From NCBI GenBank assembly GCA_050942745.1, contig JBMNNX010000002.1, positions 17,544 through 81,543 of the forward strand: a DNA stretch of 64,000 nucleotides. The letters are read 5' to 3'. Made by a program: the position numbers and the translations under genes. Numbering within the stretch: the stretch's first letter is position 1; each line of letters starts with the position of its first letter. This stretch comes from UBA10939 sp050942745 (GTDB lineage: Bacteria > Myxococcota > Myxococcia > Myxococcales > UBA5297). Below the pieces are notes generated by a model. The model saw only the letters and a program-made list of their open reading frames with translations, made no database searches and was not told where the DNA came from. Positions 1-8,800 of the stretch are shown here, piece by piece.

Positions 1-492
1 GTGGCGGGCGAGGTGCTGCGCGTGCATCGCCGTCCTGTCGGCGGCGTGCCGCGCCACCAACGCAGCGTGCCGAGCGCGCAGCTCCGAGAGCTCAGGCGAT
101 GCGCGCGCCGCTTCCGCGCGCGCAAACAGCGCCTTCACCTGGGCCTCGCCGGCCGGCTCGAAGCTCTCGCGCGCGGCGCGGTCGAACAGCGGCGGGACGA
201 AGCCCTCGACATCCCAGCGTCCGGCGAGCATCCCCGAGAACGCCCGAAGGAAGCCGACCTCGCCGTCAGGGCTCTGCACGACGAGCACGCCGAACATCTT
301 GCCGCCGTCGGGGCCTTCGAGCAGGCGGGTTGACAGGCCGGGCGCGATGGAGCCGGTGCGCAGCTCGGCCTGCAGCGCCATCGCCGCCGCGCGCGCGAGC
401 GGGTGCGGCCCCAGCTCGTCGAAGGGACTCGGGAAGAGGTCGGGAATCTGGTCGGGAGCCGGAGACGGCTCGAGTGGCGTGATGAGCTTCAA
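1..492 (-). CDS. RluA-family RNA pseudouridine synthase, N-terminal part (runs off left edge)
   Basis: The gene reads leftwards and its 3' end lies outside the window, so about 164 N-terminal residues are visible. They match the N-terminal extension of the long RluA-type pseudouridine synthases. Seen are an FPSPFDELGPHPLARAA stretch near residue 20, a GKMFGVLVV segment, then an AFSGMLAGRW motif followed by FVPPLFD. After that comes an Ala/Arg/His-rich helical stretch. The catalytic Asp domain would lie beyond the edge. Family members convert uridine to pseudouridine in rRNA or tRNA. The start is taken as TTG at 492, because it gives the usual family N-terminus; no clear Shine-Dalgarno precedes it. 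Family assignment comes from recognised motifs, not from a search. Confidence 0.7.
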   Translation of the reverse strand, partial: MKLITPLEPSPAPDQIPDLFPSPFDELGPHPLARAAAMALQAELRTGSIAPGLSTRLLEGPDGGKMFGVLVVQSPDGEVGFLRAFSGMLAGRWDVEGFVPPLFDRAARESFEPAGEAQVKALFARAEAARASPELSELRARHAALVARHAADRTAMHAQHLARH

Positions 493-567
493 GGGTGGTG
501 CCGGTGGCGCGCGGTCGAGAGAGATACCAGAAGCCGGAGTTCGGCTCTCGATGCCTCGGCAGGCGCG

Positions 568-990
568 CTAGGTCTCGTCGGTCGGCTTCGTCGGGTAGGG
601 AGGCGAGCCTTCGCGCGCGGCGAGCGAATCGAGCCGGTTCTCGACGACCTGCATGCGGGCCTTGAGGTCGCGCACGTCATTCCCGAGCTAACCGGTCAGG
701 ATGTTCTCGAGCCGATCGCCGAGGACGTCCGCCCGCTCGCCGAGTCGATCGACTTTGGCGTTGAGGTCGGTGAGCTTCTGGACCGTGAACACGCGAAGCT
801 GGTCGAGCTTTTCGTTCGTCTCGTCCAACCGCCTGTTGGTTTCCTCGAGCCGCGTGTTGGTCTGGTCAATTCGGGCCGAGAGCTCTTCGCGCGTCACATC
901 GAGTCGCGTGTTGGTGCCCGCAATCTCCTTCCGAATGGCGTGAAGGGCTTGAAGGATCAGGCTGGCAGGCGGCAGTTCCGCATCGGACAT
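568..990 (-). pseudogene. Small coiled-coil protein interrupted by an in-frame TAG
   Basis: From ATG at 990 the frame encodes 100 residues, mostly a heptad-type coiled coil rich in Thr-Asn-Thr-Arg-Leu and Glu-Thr-Asn units, and stops at TAG (688-690). The same frame then continues for 39 sense codons with the same character (VRDLKARMQVVENRLDSL, then a Pro-rich tail) to a second TAG at 568-570. This looks like one protein of about 140 residues with a premature amber codon, created by mutation or sequence error. If the stop is real, the product is the 100-residue form ending at 688. No catalytic motif is present; a structural or scaffolding role is only a guess. It lies upstream of the pseudouridine synthase gene on the same strand. 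Confidence 0.55.
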
Positions 991-1228
991 GGTCGGCTCC
1001 GCGGGTGACGCCTCAAAGATAGCACCGCGCCTTCGCCTCCCCGTGGCTTGGATGCCCGGCTGCCGGGCGCCCATGCTGCCGGAAAGGGCGACGAGCCCTG
1101 TCGCTCGGTCTGGCGCCGGGGCGACATTGCCGCGCCAACGGCGCAGGGCCGTGCTGGCAGCACCTTGCGCCTGTTCGGCCCGACGGAGCGCGGCTACGTC
1201 GAGCGCATCACTGCTCCCGAGGTCGCCC

Positions 1229-2836
1229 ATGCCGACTCGACTCGCGCCAGTCGCCGCGCTGCTGTTCGCCCTCTCTGGCTGTCCGCGCGAGGCGCGCCCG
1301 CCGCCGCTCGTCGATTGCACGAGCGTCGTCCACACGCGCCTCGGGCCGGTTCGAGGGATGGAGCAGGGCGATAGCTGCGCGTGGCGCGGGCTGCCGTTCG
1401 CGAAGCCGCCGGTGGGCGGGCTGCGTTGGAAGGCGCCTCAGCCGCCCGAACCGTGGCAGGAGACGCGCGACGCGACGCAGTGGGCCGCGCGCTGCATGCA
1501 GTCGGACTCGCCGCTCGCCGGCCAGATCGCCGCAGACCCGTCGGGCCGGATGAGCGAGGACTGCCTGTACCTCAACGTCTGGCGCCCGCGGCGCGAGGGC
1601 CGCTACCCTGTGATGGTCTGGATTCACGGCGGGGCCTACGCGCACGGGACCGCGAACACGCCGACCTTCTGGGGCGACAGGCTCGCGCCCGGGCAGGGCG
1701 TGGTCGTCGTCACCATCGCCTACCGCTTGGGAAACTTGGGCTTCCTCGCCTTGCCCGCGCTCGAGGCCGAGAGCCCGGAGGGCATGACCGGCGGCTACGG
1801 GACGCTCGATCAGATCGCGGCCCTTCGGTGGGTGCGCGCGAACATCGAGGCCTTCGGCGGCGATCCGACCGACGTGACCATCTTCGGCGAGTCCGCCGGC
1901 GGCTGGAGCGTCTGCACGCTGATGGCGAGCCCGCTCTCTCGCGGCTTGTTCGAGCGGGCGATCATGCAGAGCGGTGGCTGCCAGATGGTCTCGACGCTCG
2001 AGGCGGGTTTCGCACGCGGCCGCGAGCTCGCCGCCAAGCTCGAGTGCCCGCCGGACGATCTCGCCTGCCTCCGCGCGGTGACCGCCGAGCGGATCGTCGA
2101 GGCCTCACCGTCGCCCACCTTCACGCGAATCACCTATGGCCCACACATCGACGGCGATCTGCTGCTCGAGCCGCCCATCGAGACGCTTCGCCAAGGCGCG
2201 GGCGCACGGGGGCCGCTGCTCGCCGGGACGAACCGCGACGAGCTGCTGCTCAACGCGGTCTCTTTGCCGCCGCTCGTCGGGCCGCTCGAAGCGGCCTACG
2301 ACTCCATCGTGGAGCAGGTGCTCGGGCTGTCGGCCGAGGACGCCGACGCGCTCGTCGCCCTCTACCCGCTCAGCGAATTCGGCGATCAGCCGGGCCGGGC
2401 CATCGCGCAGATGGTCACCGACGAGGCCTTCACGTGCCCGACGCTCGAAGCCGTGGAGGCGGTCGCGCGCAGCGGCGGGCAGGCCTGGCTCTACCGCTTC
2501 GACTTCGATCAGCTCAACCTGCCCGCGGTCTCCGGGGCGGTGCACGGCGCCGAGATTGGCCTGGTCTTCGGCACGCCCGACCGGCCCTTCTCGGACACCT
2601 TCTTCGGCGAGGAGCAGCGCGCGGCCGCGCAGCCGCTGGCGGCCGCGATGCAGGCCGCGTGGGCGAGCTTCGCCAAGCGGGGAGCGCCACGGGCGAAGGG
2701 ACTTCCGGAGTGGCCGGCGTACGCTCCCAGCGACCCGCGGCTGATGGCGCTCGACCTCGAGAGCCGGGTCGAGCCCGTGCGGTCGAGGCCTCGCTGCGCG
2801 TGGTGGGCGGAGCACGACCTCGAGCTGCGGTTCTAG
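1229..2836 (+). CDS. Type-B carboxylesterase, predicted lipoprotein
   Basis: A 535-residue carboxylesterase/lipase of the alpha/beta-hydrolase fold. The N-terminus is a short lipoprotein signal peptide ending in LSGC (Cys at about residue 18), so the enzyme is probably anchored in the envelope. The type-B signatures are clear: EDCLYLNVW near residue 110, an oxyanion-hole HGGAY, and the nucleophile elbow GESAGG with Ser at residue 222. The catalytic His is at about residue 439 in AVHGAEI, and a likely acidic residue lies in between in the NRDELL region. It would hydrolyse carboxylic esters; the substrate cannot be read from sequence. The ATG at 1229 is chosen because it gives an immediate signal peptide. 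The gene stands alone and converges with the RdgC-linked pair. Confidence 0.88.
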   Translation: MPTRLAPVAALLFALSGCPREARPPPLVDCTSVVHTRLGPVRGMEQGDSCAWRGLPFAKPPVGGLRWKAPQPPEPWQETRDATQWAARCMQSDSPLAGQIAADPSGRMSEDCLYLNVWRPRREGRYPVMVWIHGGAYAHGTANTPTFWGDRLAPGQGVVVVTIAYRLGNLGFLALPALEAESPEGMTGGYGTLDQIAALRWVRANIEAFGGDPTDVTIFGESAGGWSVCTLMASPLSRGLFERAIMQSGGCQMVSTLEAGFARGRELAAKLECPPDDLACLRAVTAERIVEASPSPTFTRITYGPHIDGDLLLEPPIETLRQGAGARGPLLAGTNRDELLLNAVSLPPLVGPLEAAYDSIVEQVLGLSAEDADALVALYPLSEFGDQPGRAIAQMVTDEAFTCPTLEAVEAVARSGGQAWLYRFDFDQLNLPAVSGAVHGAEIGLVFGTPDRPFSDTFFGEEQRAAAQPLAAAMQAAWASFAKRGAPRAKGLPEWPAYAPSDPRLMALDLESRVEPVRSRPRCAWWAEHDLELRF

Positions 2837-2863
2837 CTCCTATCGCGGCGGCGGCTTCATGCC

Positions 2864-2883
2864 GGGCGCACTGCCGTGCGCCC
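2864..2883. repeat. Palindromic repeat, family A (single copy)
   Basis: A perfect 7-bp inverted repeat, GGGCGCA / TGCGCCC, around CTGCCG, followed by CCTACCGG. It sits in the 78-bp gap between two convergent genes and may double as a terminator, although no T-run follows. The same core and right flank recur near 10538, 45198-45370 and 63814-64000. Confidence 0.6.
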
Positions 2884-2914
2884 CTACCGGCTCGCGAAGC
2901 TCCCCGATCTCCCG

Positions 2915-3559
2915 TCAGGCCACGCGCCGCGCCGCAGGCGACTCTTCCTCGAGCCACTCCTTGATCTGCGGCACGATGGTGCGTCGCCACCCGCGGCCGG
3001 TGCGAATCTTGAGGAACTCCACGAACAGCGCCGACAGCAGGGCCGAGAGCTGCTCGGCGAGCCACAGCCGCTCCTGGAGCTGATCGTCCTGCTCCTCGGT
3101 CATCAGCTCGGGCAACTTGGCCCCGCGCACGTCGAGGAACTCCGCGTCCAGCGTGGCCTCGAACACCTTCTCGCCGTGCGTCAACAGAAGGCGCGCCTGG
3201 TGGATGAGCATCCCGCGGCTGATGGCCTGGCGCACGAGCGCGGAGTAGGGCGCCTCAGTGCCCTTGACCGCGACCTCGGTCACCTCGCCGGCGATGCCGC
3301 GCAGGGTCAGCCGTCCGGTGAACAGCACGCTCAGCGGCGCGCCCTCGTGCTCGAGCAGCGGCTCGCCGCTTTCGGTTCGCCACAGCAGCCAGGTGAGGAA
3401 CTCGCGCCCGAGCCAGGCCTTGCCCCGCAAGAACTGCTCGCGAGCCTTGCTGCGCTCGAGCTCGGCCGCGTCGCGCCGCTCCTCGGTCGCGCGCCCGTCG
3501 ACGCCGACGTCACCGCGGTGGAAGGCCGCCTCCTGGCGGGCTCGTTCACGCCTGCTCAT
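2915..3559 (-). CDS. Conserved hypothetical protein, partner of the RdgC-like gene
   Basis: A 214-residue protein I do not recognise. The first 45 residues are highly charged and helical. The middle has a beta-rich section including GRLTLRGIAGEVTEVAVKG, and the end is a helical Arg-rich segment. There is no signal peptide or membrane segment, so it is probably cytoplasmic. Its ATG overlaps the end of the RdgC-like gene by 14 bp, which implies translational coupling and a shared role. By association with RdgC-type DNA-binding proteins it may act in recombination or DNA protection, but nothing in its own sequence proves this. Confidence 0.7.
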   Translation of the reverse strand: MSRRERARQEAAFHRGDVGVDGRATEERRDAAELERSKAREQFLRGKAWLGREFLTWLLWRTESGEPLLEHEGAPLSVLFTGRLTLRGIAGEVTEVAVKGTEAPYSALVRQAISRGMLIHQARLLLTHGEKVFEATLDAEFLDVRGAKLPELMTEEQDDQLQERLWLAEQLSALLSALFVEFLKIRTGRGWRRTIVPQIKEWLEEESPAARRVA

Positions 3560-4184
3560 CGTCGTCCTCCTCCCGCTCCTCGACCCAGCTCAGCTCCGGG
3601 GTCGGCTTGAGCGACGAGTCGGGGATGCCTATCGCCTCGGCCATCGCCGGCGGCGTCATCGGGACGAGCTTGGTGTCGAAGGCCTTGGCGAAGGCGTCGG
3701 CGATCTCGTCGACGAGCTTGCGGGAGACGGTCCAGAGCTCGACGAGGTTCGTCTTGAGGTTCCAGCTCACGTCCACCGTGCGGCTGGTCGGCGTCGCCGC
3801 GTTGCGCAGCTCCTGGCGCACGGCAAGGCGCGCTTCGGCCCGCTCCACCCGGCCAGGCGGGCGGCCCTTGTCGAGCTCGAAGGCCGTCTTCCAGGCCTCC
3901 AGCTCGGCGCGAAGCTGCGCGCTCGAGATCTTGATCTGATCGACGCGCCACGAGGCGACGAGGTGCTCGCCCTGCATGAAGCTGCCGGGGGCGAACTCGA
4001 CGCTGTCCTGAGCCTCGAGCTCGACGAAGCCCGCCGAGCGATCGGCCTCGCCCTTGCGGTCGATGGGGGTGAAGGCCCGAAGCCTCAGGCCTCGGGCGAG
4101 CCATTGGGCCGAATCGCGCGGGACCCGCCCGAGCGGCTCGGCGCGAAAACGAGAGAAGGTCACTGCACCGCGAAGGATTGGCAT
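3546..4184 (-). CDS. rdgC: RdgC-like recombination-associated protein
   Basis: A 212-residue protein starting MPILRGAVTFSRF, the usual opening of the short deltaproteobacterial RdgC-like family. Further features are FTPID, a GFVELEAQDSVEF segment, a VASWRVDQIKI strand and an Arg/Glu-rich helix leading into TVDVSWNLKTNLVELWT. In Escherichia coli RdgC is a larger (about 300 residues) ring-forming DNA-binding protein that limits RecA loading. This version is shorter, so the ring biochemistry should not be assumed. An upstream in-frame ATG at 4232 exists, but the family N-terminus supports 4184. It overlaps the following gene by 14 bp and is upstream of, and divergent from, lipA. Confidence 0.6.
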   Translation of the reverse strand: MPILRGAVTFSRFRAEPLGRVPRDSAQWLARGLRLRAFTPIDRKGEADRSAGFVELEAQDSVEFAPGSFMQGEHLVASWRVDQIKISSAQLRAELEAWKTAFELDKGRPPGRVERAEARLAVRQELRNAATPTSRTVDVSWNLKTNLVELWTVSRKLVDEIADAFAKAFDTKLVPMTPPAMAEAIGIPDSSLKPTPELSWVEEREEDDDEQA

Positions 4185-4413
4185 AGGGCGGCACAGCATC
4201 GGCATCGCGGTGGGGTCCGTCAAGCACTGCACACAAGACGGCAGATAACCCTTTGAAACCTGGATCGGAGCGCCGCGCGACTGGACCGGAACGCCGAGCT
4301 TCGTGTCGGCGCGCCCCGATTCGCCGCGCGCGCGGCGGTGGCGCCTCCCCTACGCTCCTTGACCCCTGCGATGCCGGGGTGTACTTGCCGGGCCCGTCCG
4401 AGCGGAGGTCCAC

Positions 4414-5340
4414 ATGTCCGGCACCCCTGACCGCTTCAGCCGCCCGCAGGTCGAGGAGGGCGGCTCCCCGCGCAAGCCCCGCTGGCTCAAGGTCCGCCTG
4501 CCACACGGCGAGGCCTACGAGCGCGTCAAGGCCATCCTCGAGAAGACCAGGCTGGCGACCGTCTGCCAGGAAGCCCGTTGTCCGAACATGGGCGAGTGCT
4601 GGGGCAGCGGAACGGCGACGGTGATGCTGATGGGCGAGGTCTGCACCCGCGCCTGCCGCTTCTGCCACGTCAAGGTTGGCCGCCCCGCGCCGCTCGATCC
4701 GGAAGAGCCCGAGAACCTCGCCTTCGCGGTCAAGGCGCTCGAGCTCAAGTACCTCGTCGTTACCTCGGTCGATCGCGACGACGTCCCCGACGGCGGCTCC
4801 GGGCACTTCGCCCAGGCCATCTCCGCGCTGCGCCGCGAGTGCCCGAATACCATGGTCGAGGTGCTCATCCCCGACTTCAGCGGCTCGACCGAGTGCCTCG
4901 ACAAGGTCGTTGACGCCGGACCGCACGTGGTCGCCCACAACGTCGAGACGGTCGAGCGGCTGACGCCCGCGGTGCGCGACCGGCGCGCGAGCTACGCCCA
5001 ATCGCTCGAGGTGCTGCGCTACCTCAAGTCGCGCGGCGGGCCCTACACGAAGAGCTCGATCATGCTCGGGCTCGGAGAGAACGAGGACGAGGTCCTTCGC
5101 GCCTGCCAGGACCTGCGCGGCGCCGGCGTAGACGTCCTCACCCTCGGCCAATACCTGCAGCCGTCGCCGTACCACCTGAAGGTCGAGCGCTTCTACTCGA
5201 CCGAAGAGTTCGAGTCGCTGAGCCAGAAGGCGATGGCGATGGGCTTCCTCTACGTCGCCGCCGGACCGCTCGTGCGCTCCAGCTACCGGGCCGCCGAGTT
5301 CTTCATGAAGGGCCTGCTCGCTCGCAAGGCCGGCGAATAG
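4414..5340 (+). CDS. lipA: Lipoyl synthase
   Basis: A 308-residue radical-SAM enzyme that inserts two sulfur atoms at C6 and C8 of protein-bound octanoyl groups, making the lipoyl cofactor of 2-oxoacid dehydrogenases and the glycine cleavage system. Both iron-sulfur sites are visible. The auxiliary-cluster motif is CQEARCPNMGEC near residues 50-62. The radical-SAM motif is CTRACRFC near residues 75-82. The C-terminal RSSYRAAEF contains the Ser ligand of the auxiliary cluster. Length is normal for the family. The ATG at 4414 follows a GGAGG-like site at about 4404. No lipB is adjacent. Identification is secure. Confidence 0.97.
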   Translation: MSGTPDRFSRPQVEEGGSPRKPRWLKVRLPHGEAYERVKAILEKTRLATVCQEARCPNMGECWGSGTATVMLMGEVCTRACRFCHVKVGRPAPLDPEEPENLAFAVKALELKYLVVTSVDRDDVPDGGSGHFAQAISALRRECPNTMVEVLIPDFSGSTECLDKVVDAGPHVVAHNVETVERLTPAVRDRRASYAQSLEVLRYLKSRGGPYTKSSIMLGLGENEDEVLRACQDLRGAGVDVLTLGQYLQPSPYHLKVERFYSTEEFESLSQKAMAMGFLYVAAGPLVRSSYRAAEFFMKGLLARKAGE

Positions 5341-5412
5341 GGAGCCGCTCGCGCGGCCGGAGCGATTCCCAGGCCTCGTGCTACTCTGCACCGCCGTCCA
5401 AGGAGGTTGTGA

Positions 5413-6204
5413 GTGGGACGGTCAAACGCACGCGAGCTGATTCGCGCCGCGCAGGCGGCTGAGCTTGACAAGGACTTTGACCGAGCGGTCGCGCTGCTGC
5501 GCGAAGCGGCGCAGATCCGCCTCGATGCCGGGGAGAAGGGGCGGGCGCTCATGCTGCTGCAGCACTGCCTGAGGCTTGTGCCCGGGCATGCCGAGATCGA
5601 GCGGCTCGTCCACGAGATCGAGCCTTCCGCTTCCGAGCCGAGCGCGCAGCCCCTGCCTCCCGACGTCCCGCTCGTCGCGATCGAGCCCCTCGTCGTCAAG
5701 TCGGGTGACGAGGAGGCGGCGCCGGCCGGGGGCGTGGGCGAGCCCGAGACCGAGCAGCCCGAGCCCGCGCCGCGCGCTTGCTTCGAGCTCCCGCGCCGCG
5801 GGCCGACGGCCGCGGCTCCTGACGTCGAGTGCTGGTGCTCGTTCTGTTGTCGCCCCAAGGCCGAGGTCGGGCCAATGGTCGCCGGGCCCGCGGGCGCGTT
5901 CATCTGCGCCGAGTGCATCGGCGCCGCGGCCGCCATCGCCGGAGTCGCCCCCGGCGCTGCCGAGAAGCCCTCGGAAAGAGTCGCCCGGGCGCTCTCGCCG
6001 GACGCCCCGCTCCTCGACGCCGAGCCGCCACCTGGCGTCTCGGACGCGCCTGCGGCGGCCGAGCCGATGAGCTTCGTCGAGGCGGCGGTGCGCCTGTCGC
6101 GCGCGCTCGGCTGGAGCCTCGACGAGGTCCGCAGCCTGAGCGTCGAGGAGCGCGAGGAAGCCCTCGACGTCATGCGCAGGCTCGGGTTGCTGCTCGAGGG
6201 CTGA
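5413..6204 (+). CDS. Helical-repeat protein with a ClpX-type zinc finger
   Basis: A 263-residue cytoplasmic protein. Residues 1-75 form helices resembling one or two TPR units (ALLREAAQIRLDAGEKGRAL). An acidic, Pro-rich linker follows. Around residues 140-180 comes a four-Cys zinc finger of the ClpX N-terminal type: WCSFCCRPK, then a GPMVAGP turn, then FICAECI. In ClpX this domain recognises substrates and adaptors. Here it lacks any AAA+ ATPase, so it may be an adaptor or a protein-interaction module. The C-terminal 50 residues are helical. The start is GTG at 5413, fixed by an AGGAGG six bases upstream. It follows lipA by 72 bp and may be co-transcribed with it. Confidence 0.72.
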   Translation: MGRSNARELIRAAQAAELDKDFDRAVALLREAAQIRLDAGEKGRALMLLQHCLRLVPGHAEIERLVHEIEPSASEPSAQPLPPDVPLVAIEPLVVKSGDEEAAPAGGVGEPETEQPEPAPRACFELPRRGPTAAAPDVECWCSFCCRPKAEVGPMVAGPAGAFICAECIGAAAAIAGVAPGAAEKPSERVARALSPDAPLLDAEPPPGVSDAPAAAEPMSFVEAAVRLSRALGWSLDEVRSLSVEEREEALDVMRRLGLLLEG

Positions 6205-6302
6205 TCCGGGCTTGCGGCGCGTCGCGCCACGGTGGCCCGGATTCACCCACAGCGCGGTTCTGCTATAGGTCCGACGGCGGGGCGGCCGCGACGAGGTGGC
6301 GG

Positions 6303-8371
6303 ATGGTTCGCAAGCTGCTGGCGCTCTTCCTGACCGTGCTCCTGCCCGCGTCCGCGTGGGCGGGCGACTCGTGGACGACTCCGTTCTCTGGCGTTCGGCG
6401 CCTCCACCGCACCACCTCGAACCCGAACTGGAGCATCCACGTCCTCGTCGTCGATCTGAACACGCCGGGCATACGCCTCGACGCGACCACCGAGGCCCAG
6501 AAGAAGCGCACCACCTCGAGCTACGCGCGGCTCGTCTCCGCCCAGGCGGCGATCAACGGGGACTTCTTCAACTACACCGGCTACGTGCCCATCGGCCTGG
6601 CGGCCGGCGGCGGCGCGGTCTGGTCCGGCTCGGTCGACTCGACCTGGAGCGGCAACATCGCCGTCGGCGGCGCGCGCGCCGAGATCTACACGCCCGCTCA
6701 CATCCTTGCCTTCGACGGCTCGTGGATGGACGGGGTCGTCTCCGGCAGGCCGCACGTGCTCGTGGACGCGTCGTGCCTACTGGCATGAACGATCCCTCGC
6801 ACTGCACCTCGCGCCAGCCGCGCACCGCCGTCGGCCTGTCGCAGGACAAGAAGACGCTCTACCTGCTCGTCGTCGACGGGCGCTCGACCTCGAGCGTCGG
6901 GATGACCTGCGCCGAGCTGGGCAACGAGCTCAAGCGCCTGGGCGCGCACAACGGCCTCAACCTCGACGGCGGCGGCTCCTCGACGATGTACGTCTCGGGC
7001 GTGGGCGTGGTGAACCGTCCGTCCGACGGCTCCGAGCGCGTGGTCGCCAACCACCTCGCGCTCTTCGCCGCGACCCCGGGCAGCACCGGCGTCTACACCG
7101 GCGTCGTCTACGAGGCGCCCGACAGCTCCCGCCGCATCCCCGGCGCGACCGTCACCGTCCAGGGCGGCCCGAGCGTGGTCACCAACTCGGTCGGGGCCTT
7201 CGAGTTCAACCTCGCGCCCGGGACCTACACCGTCACCGCGACCGCGAGCGGCTACGACCCCGGCTCCTCGACGCGCACGGTGACCGCCGGCGGCACGGTC
7301 TGGGGCAGCATCGGGCTGACCAAGACGTACGTGCCGGTGGACACCGACGGCGACGGCAAGCTCGACGAGCAGGACAACTGCCCGAGCGTCGCCAACGCCG
7401 ACCAGCGCGACACCGACTCGGACGGCCAGGGCGACGCCTGCGACTCGGACGACGACGGCGACGGGGTCGCGGACAGCGCGGACAACTGCCCGCTCGTGCC
7501 GAACGCGAATCAGGCCGACGCCGACGGCGACGGGCTCGGCGACGCCTGCGACGGCGATGACGACGGCGACGGGGTCGCGGACAGCTCGGACAACTGCCCC
7601 GGCCTCGCGAACTCCGACCAGGCCGACGCGGACGGCGACGGCCAGGGCGACGCGTGCGACGCGGACGACGACGGCGACGGCGTGGCCGACGGGATCGACA
7701 ACTGCCGCCTGGTCCCGAACGCCGGCCAGCTCGACACCGACGGCGACGGGCAGGGCGACGCCTGTGATTCGGACGACGACTCCGACGGAGTCGCCGACAG
7801 CGCGGACAACTGCCCGCTCGCCGCCAACGCCGACCAGGCGGACTCGAACGGCGACGGCGCCGGCGACGCCTGCGATCCGGACGACGACTCGGACGGCATC
7901 GCCGACGAGGAGGACAACTGCCGCGCCGTGCCGAACGCCGATCAGGCGGACCTCGACGGCGACGGCCAGGGCGACGCCTGCGATCTCGACGACGACGGCG
8001 ACGACGTGCCCGACCTTTCGGACAACTGCCCGCTCGTCAGCAACCCCGACCAGGCCGACTTCGACGCCGACGGCACGGGCGACGCCTGTGGCGACGCGCC
8101 GCCGGCCGACGCCGGGTTGCCCGAGGAAGACAGCGGACTGCCCGCCGACGACGCGGGCACCGAGGCCGGCGACGACGCGGGCGCACCGGACGCCGGAGTC
8201 GCCGACGCTGGAGCGCTTCCCGATGCCGGCGAGGCGCCGAGCGAAGAGGTCCCGGCCGAGGTCCTGGTCAGCGCGGGCTGCTCCTGCGGCGCGGGCGGCG
8301 GCAGCTCGAGCCTGGCGTTGAGTGCGGCGCTGCTGCTCGGGCTCGTCGGACGCCGCCGGGCACGGAGGTGA
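6303..8371 (+). CDS. Exported phosphodiester glycosidase (NAGPA/DUF2233) with TSP3 repeats and MYXO-CTERM tail; frameshifted
   Basis: The gene begins at ATG 6303 with a signal peptide ending in ASAWAG. A NAGPA/DUF2233 domain (INGDFF, GLAAGGG, later LNLDGGGSSTMYV) is interrupted near 6768-6770 and continues in the +1 frame. One extra G there would restore VDGVVPTGMNDPSHC, so a one-base deletion is likely. Next come a carboxypeptidase-regulatory-like beta domain (about 7090-7330) and seven thrombospondin type-3 calcium repeats (each with DNC and D-rich loops, about 7340-8090). An Asp/Ala-rich linker leads to a MYXO-CTERM signal: GCSC, a hydrophobic stretch, then RRRARR. NAGPA-type enzymes cleave GlcNAc phosphodiesters. 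The product should be exported and surface-anchored if the frame is intact; as written it ends at 6788. Confidence 0.8.
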
Positions 8372-8374
8372 GCG

Positions 8375-8800
8375 ATGCCGGGGGAGAAGCCCTGCGTCTT
8401 CTGCCAGATCATCCGGGGCGAGCGTGAGGCTCCGATCGTCTTCGAGGACGAGAGCACGCTCGCCTTCCTGGACCATCGGCCGCTGTTCCCCGGGCACGTG
8501 CTCGTCGTGCCCAAGCAGCATCGCGCGACGATGCTCGACCTGAAGCCCGAGGAGATTTCGGCGGTCTTCGGCACCACGCAGCGGCTCGGGCGCGCGGTCG
8601 AGGTCGCGCTGCAGGCCGAGGGCTTCTTCGTCGCGGTGAACAACGGCGTCAGCCAGAGCGTGCCGCACGTCCACGTCCACGTCGTCCCGCGGCGCAGGGG
8701 CGACGGGCTGCGAGGCTTCTTCTGGCCGCGCCATCCGTACCGCGACGACGCGCACCGCGAAGAGGTCCGGGCGGCGATCGTCGACGCCGCTCGCAAGTAG
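8375..8800 (+). CDS. HIT family nucleotide hydrolase/transferase
   Basis: A 141-residue histidine-triad protein. The triad HVHVHVV lies at residues 98-104, with active-site His at about 102. A zinc site typical of bacterial HINT proteins is formed by Cys7, Cys10, His49 and His98. HIT proteins act on nucleoside phosphoramidates or dinucleoside polyphosphates; the exact substrate cannot be deduced. The ATG at 8375 lies 3 bp after the preceding stop, so the two genes are probably co-transcribed. The gene is intact and of normal length, in the cytoplasm. Confidence 0.92.
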   Translation: MPGEKPCVFCQIIRGEREAPIVFEDESTLAFLDHRPLFPGHVLVVPKQHRATMLDLKPEEISAVFGTTQRLGRAVEVALQAEGFFVAVNNGVSQSVPHVHVHVVPRRRGDGLRGFFWPRHPYRDDAHREEVRAAIVDAARK

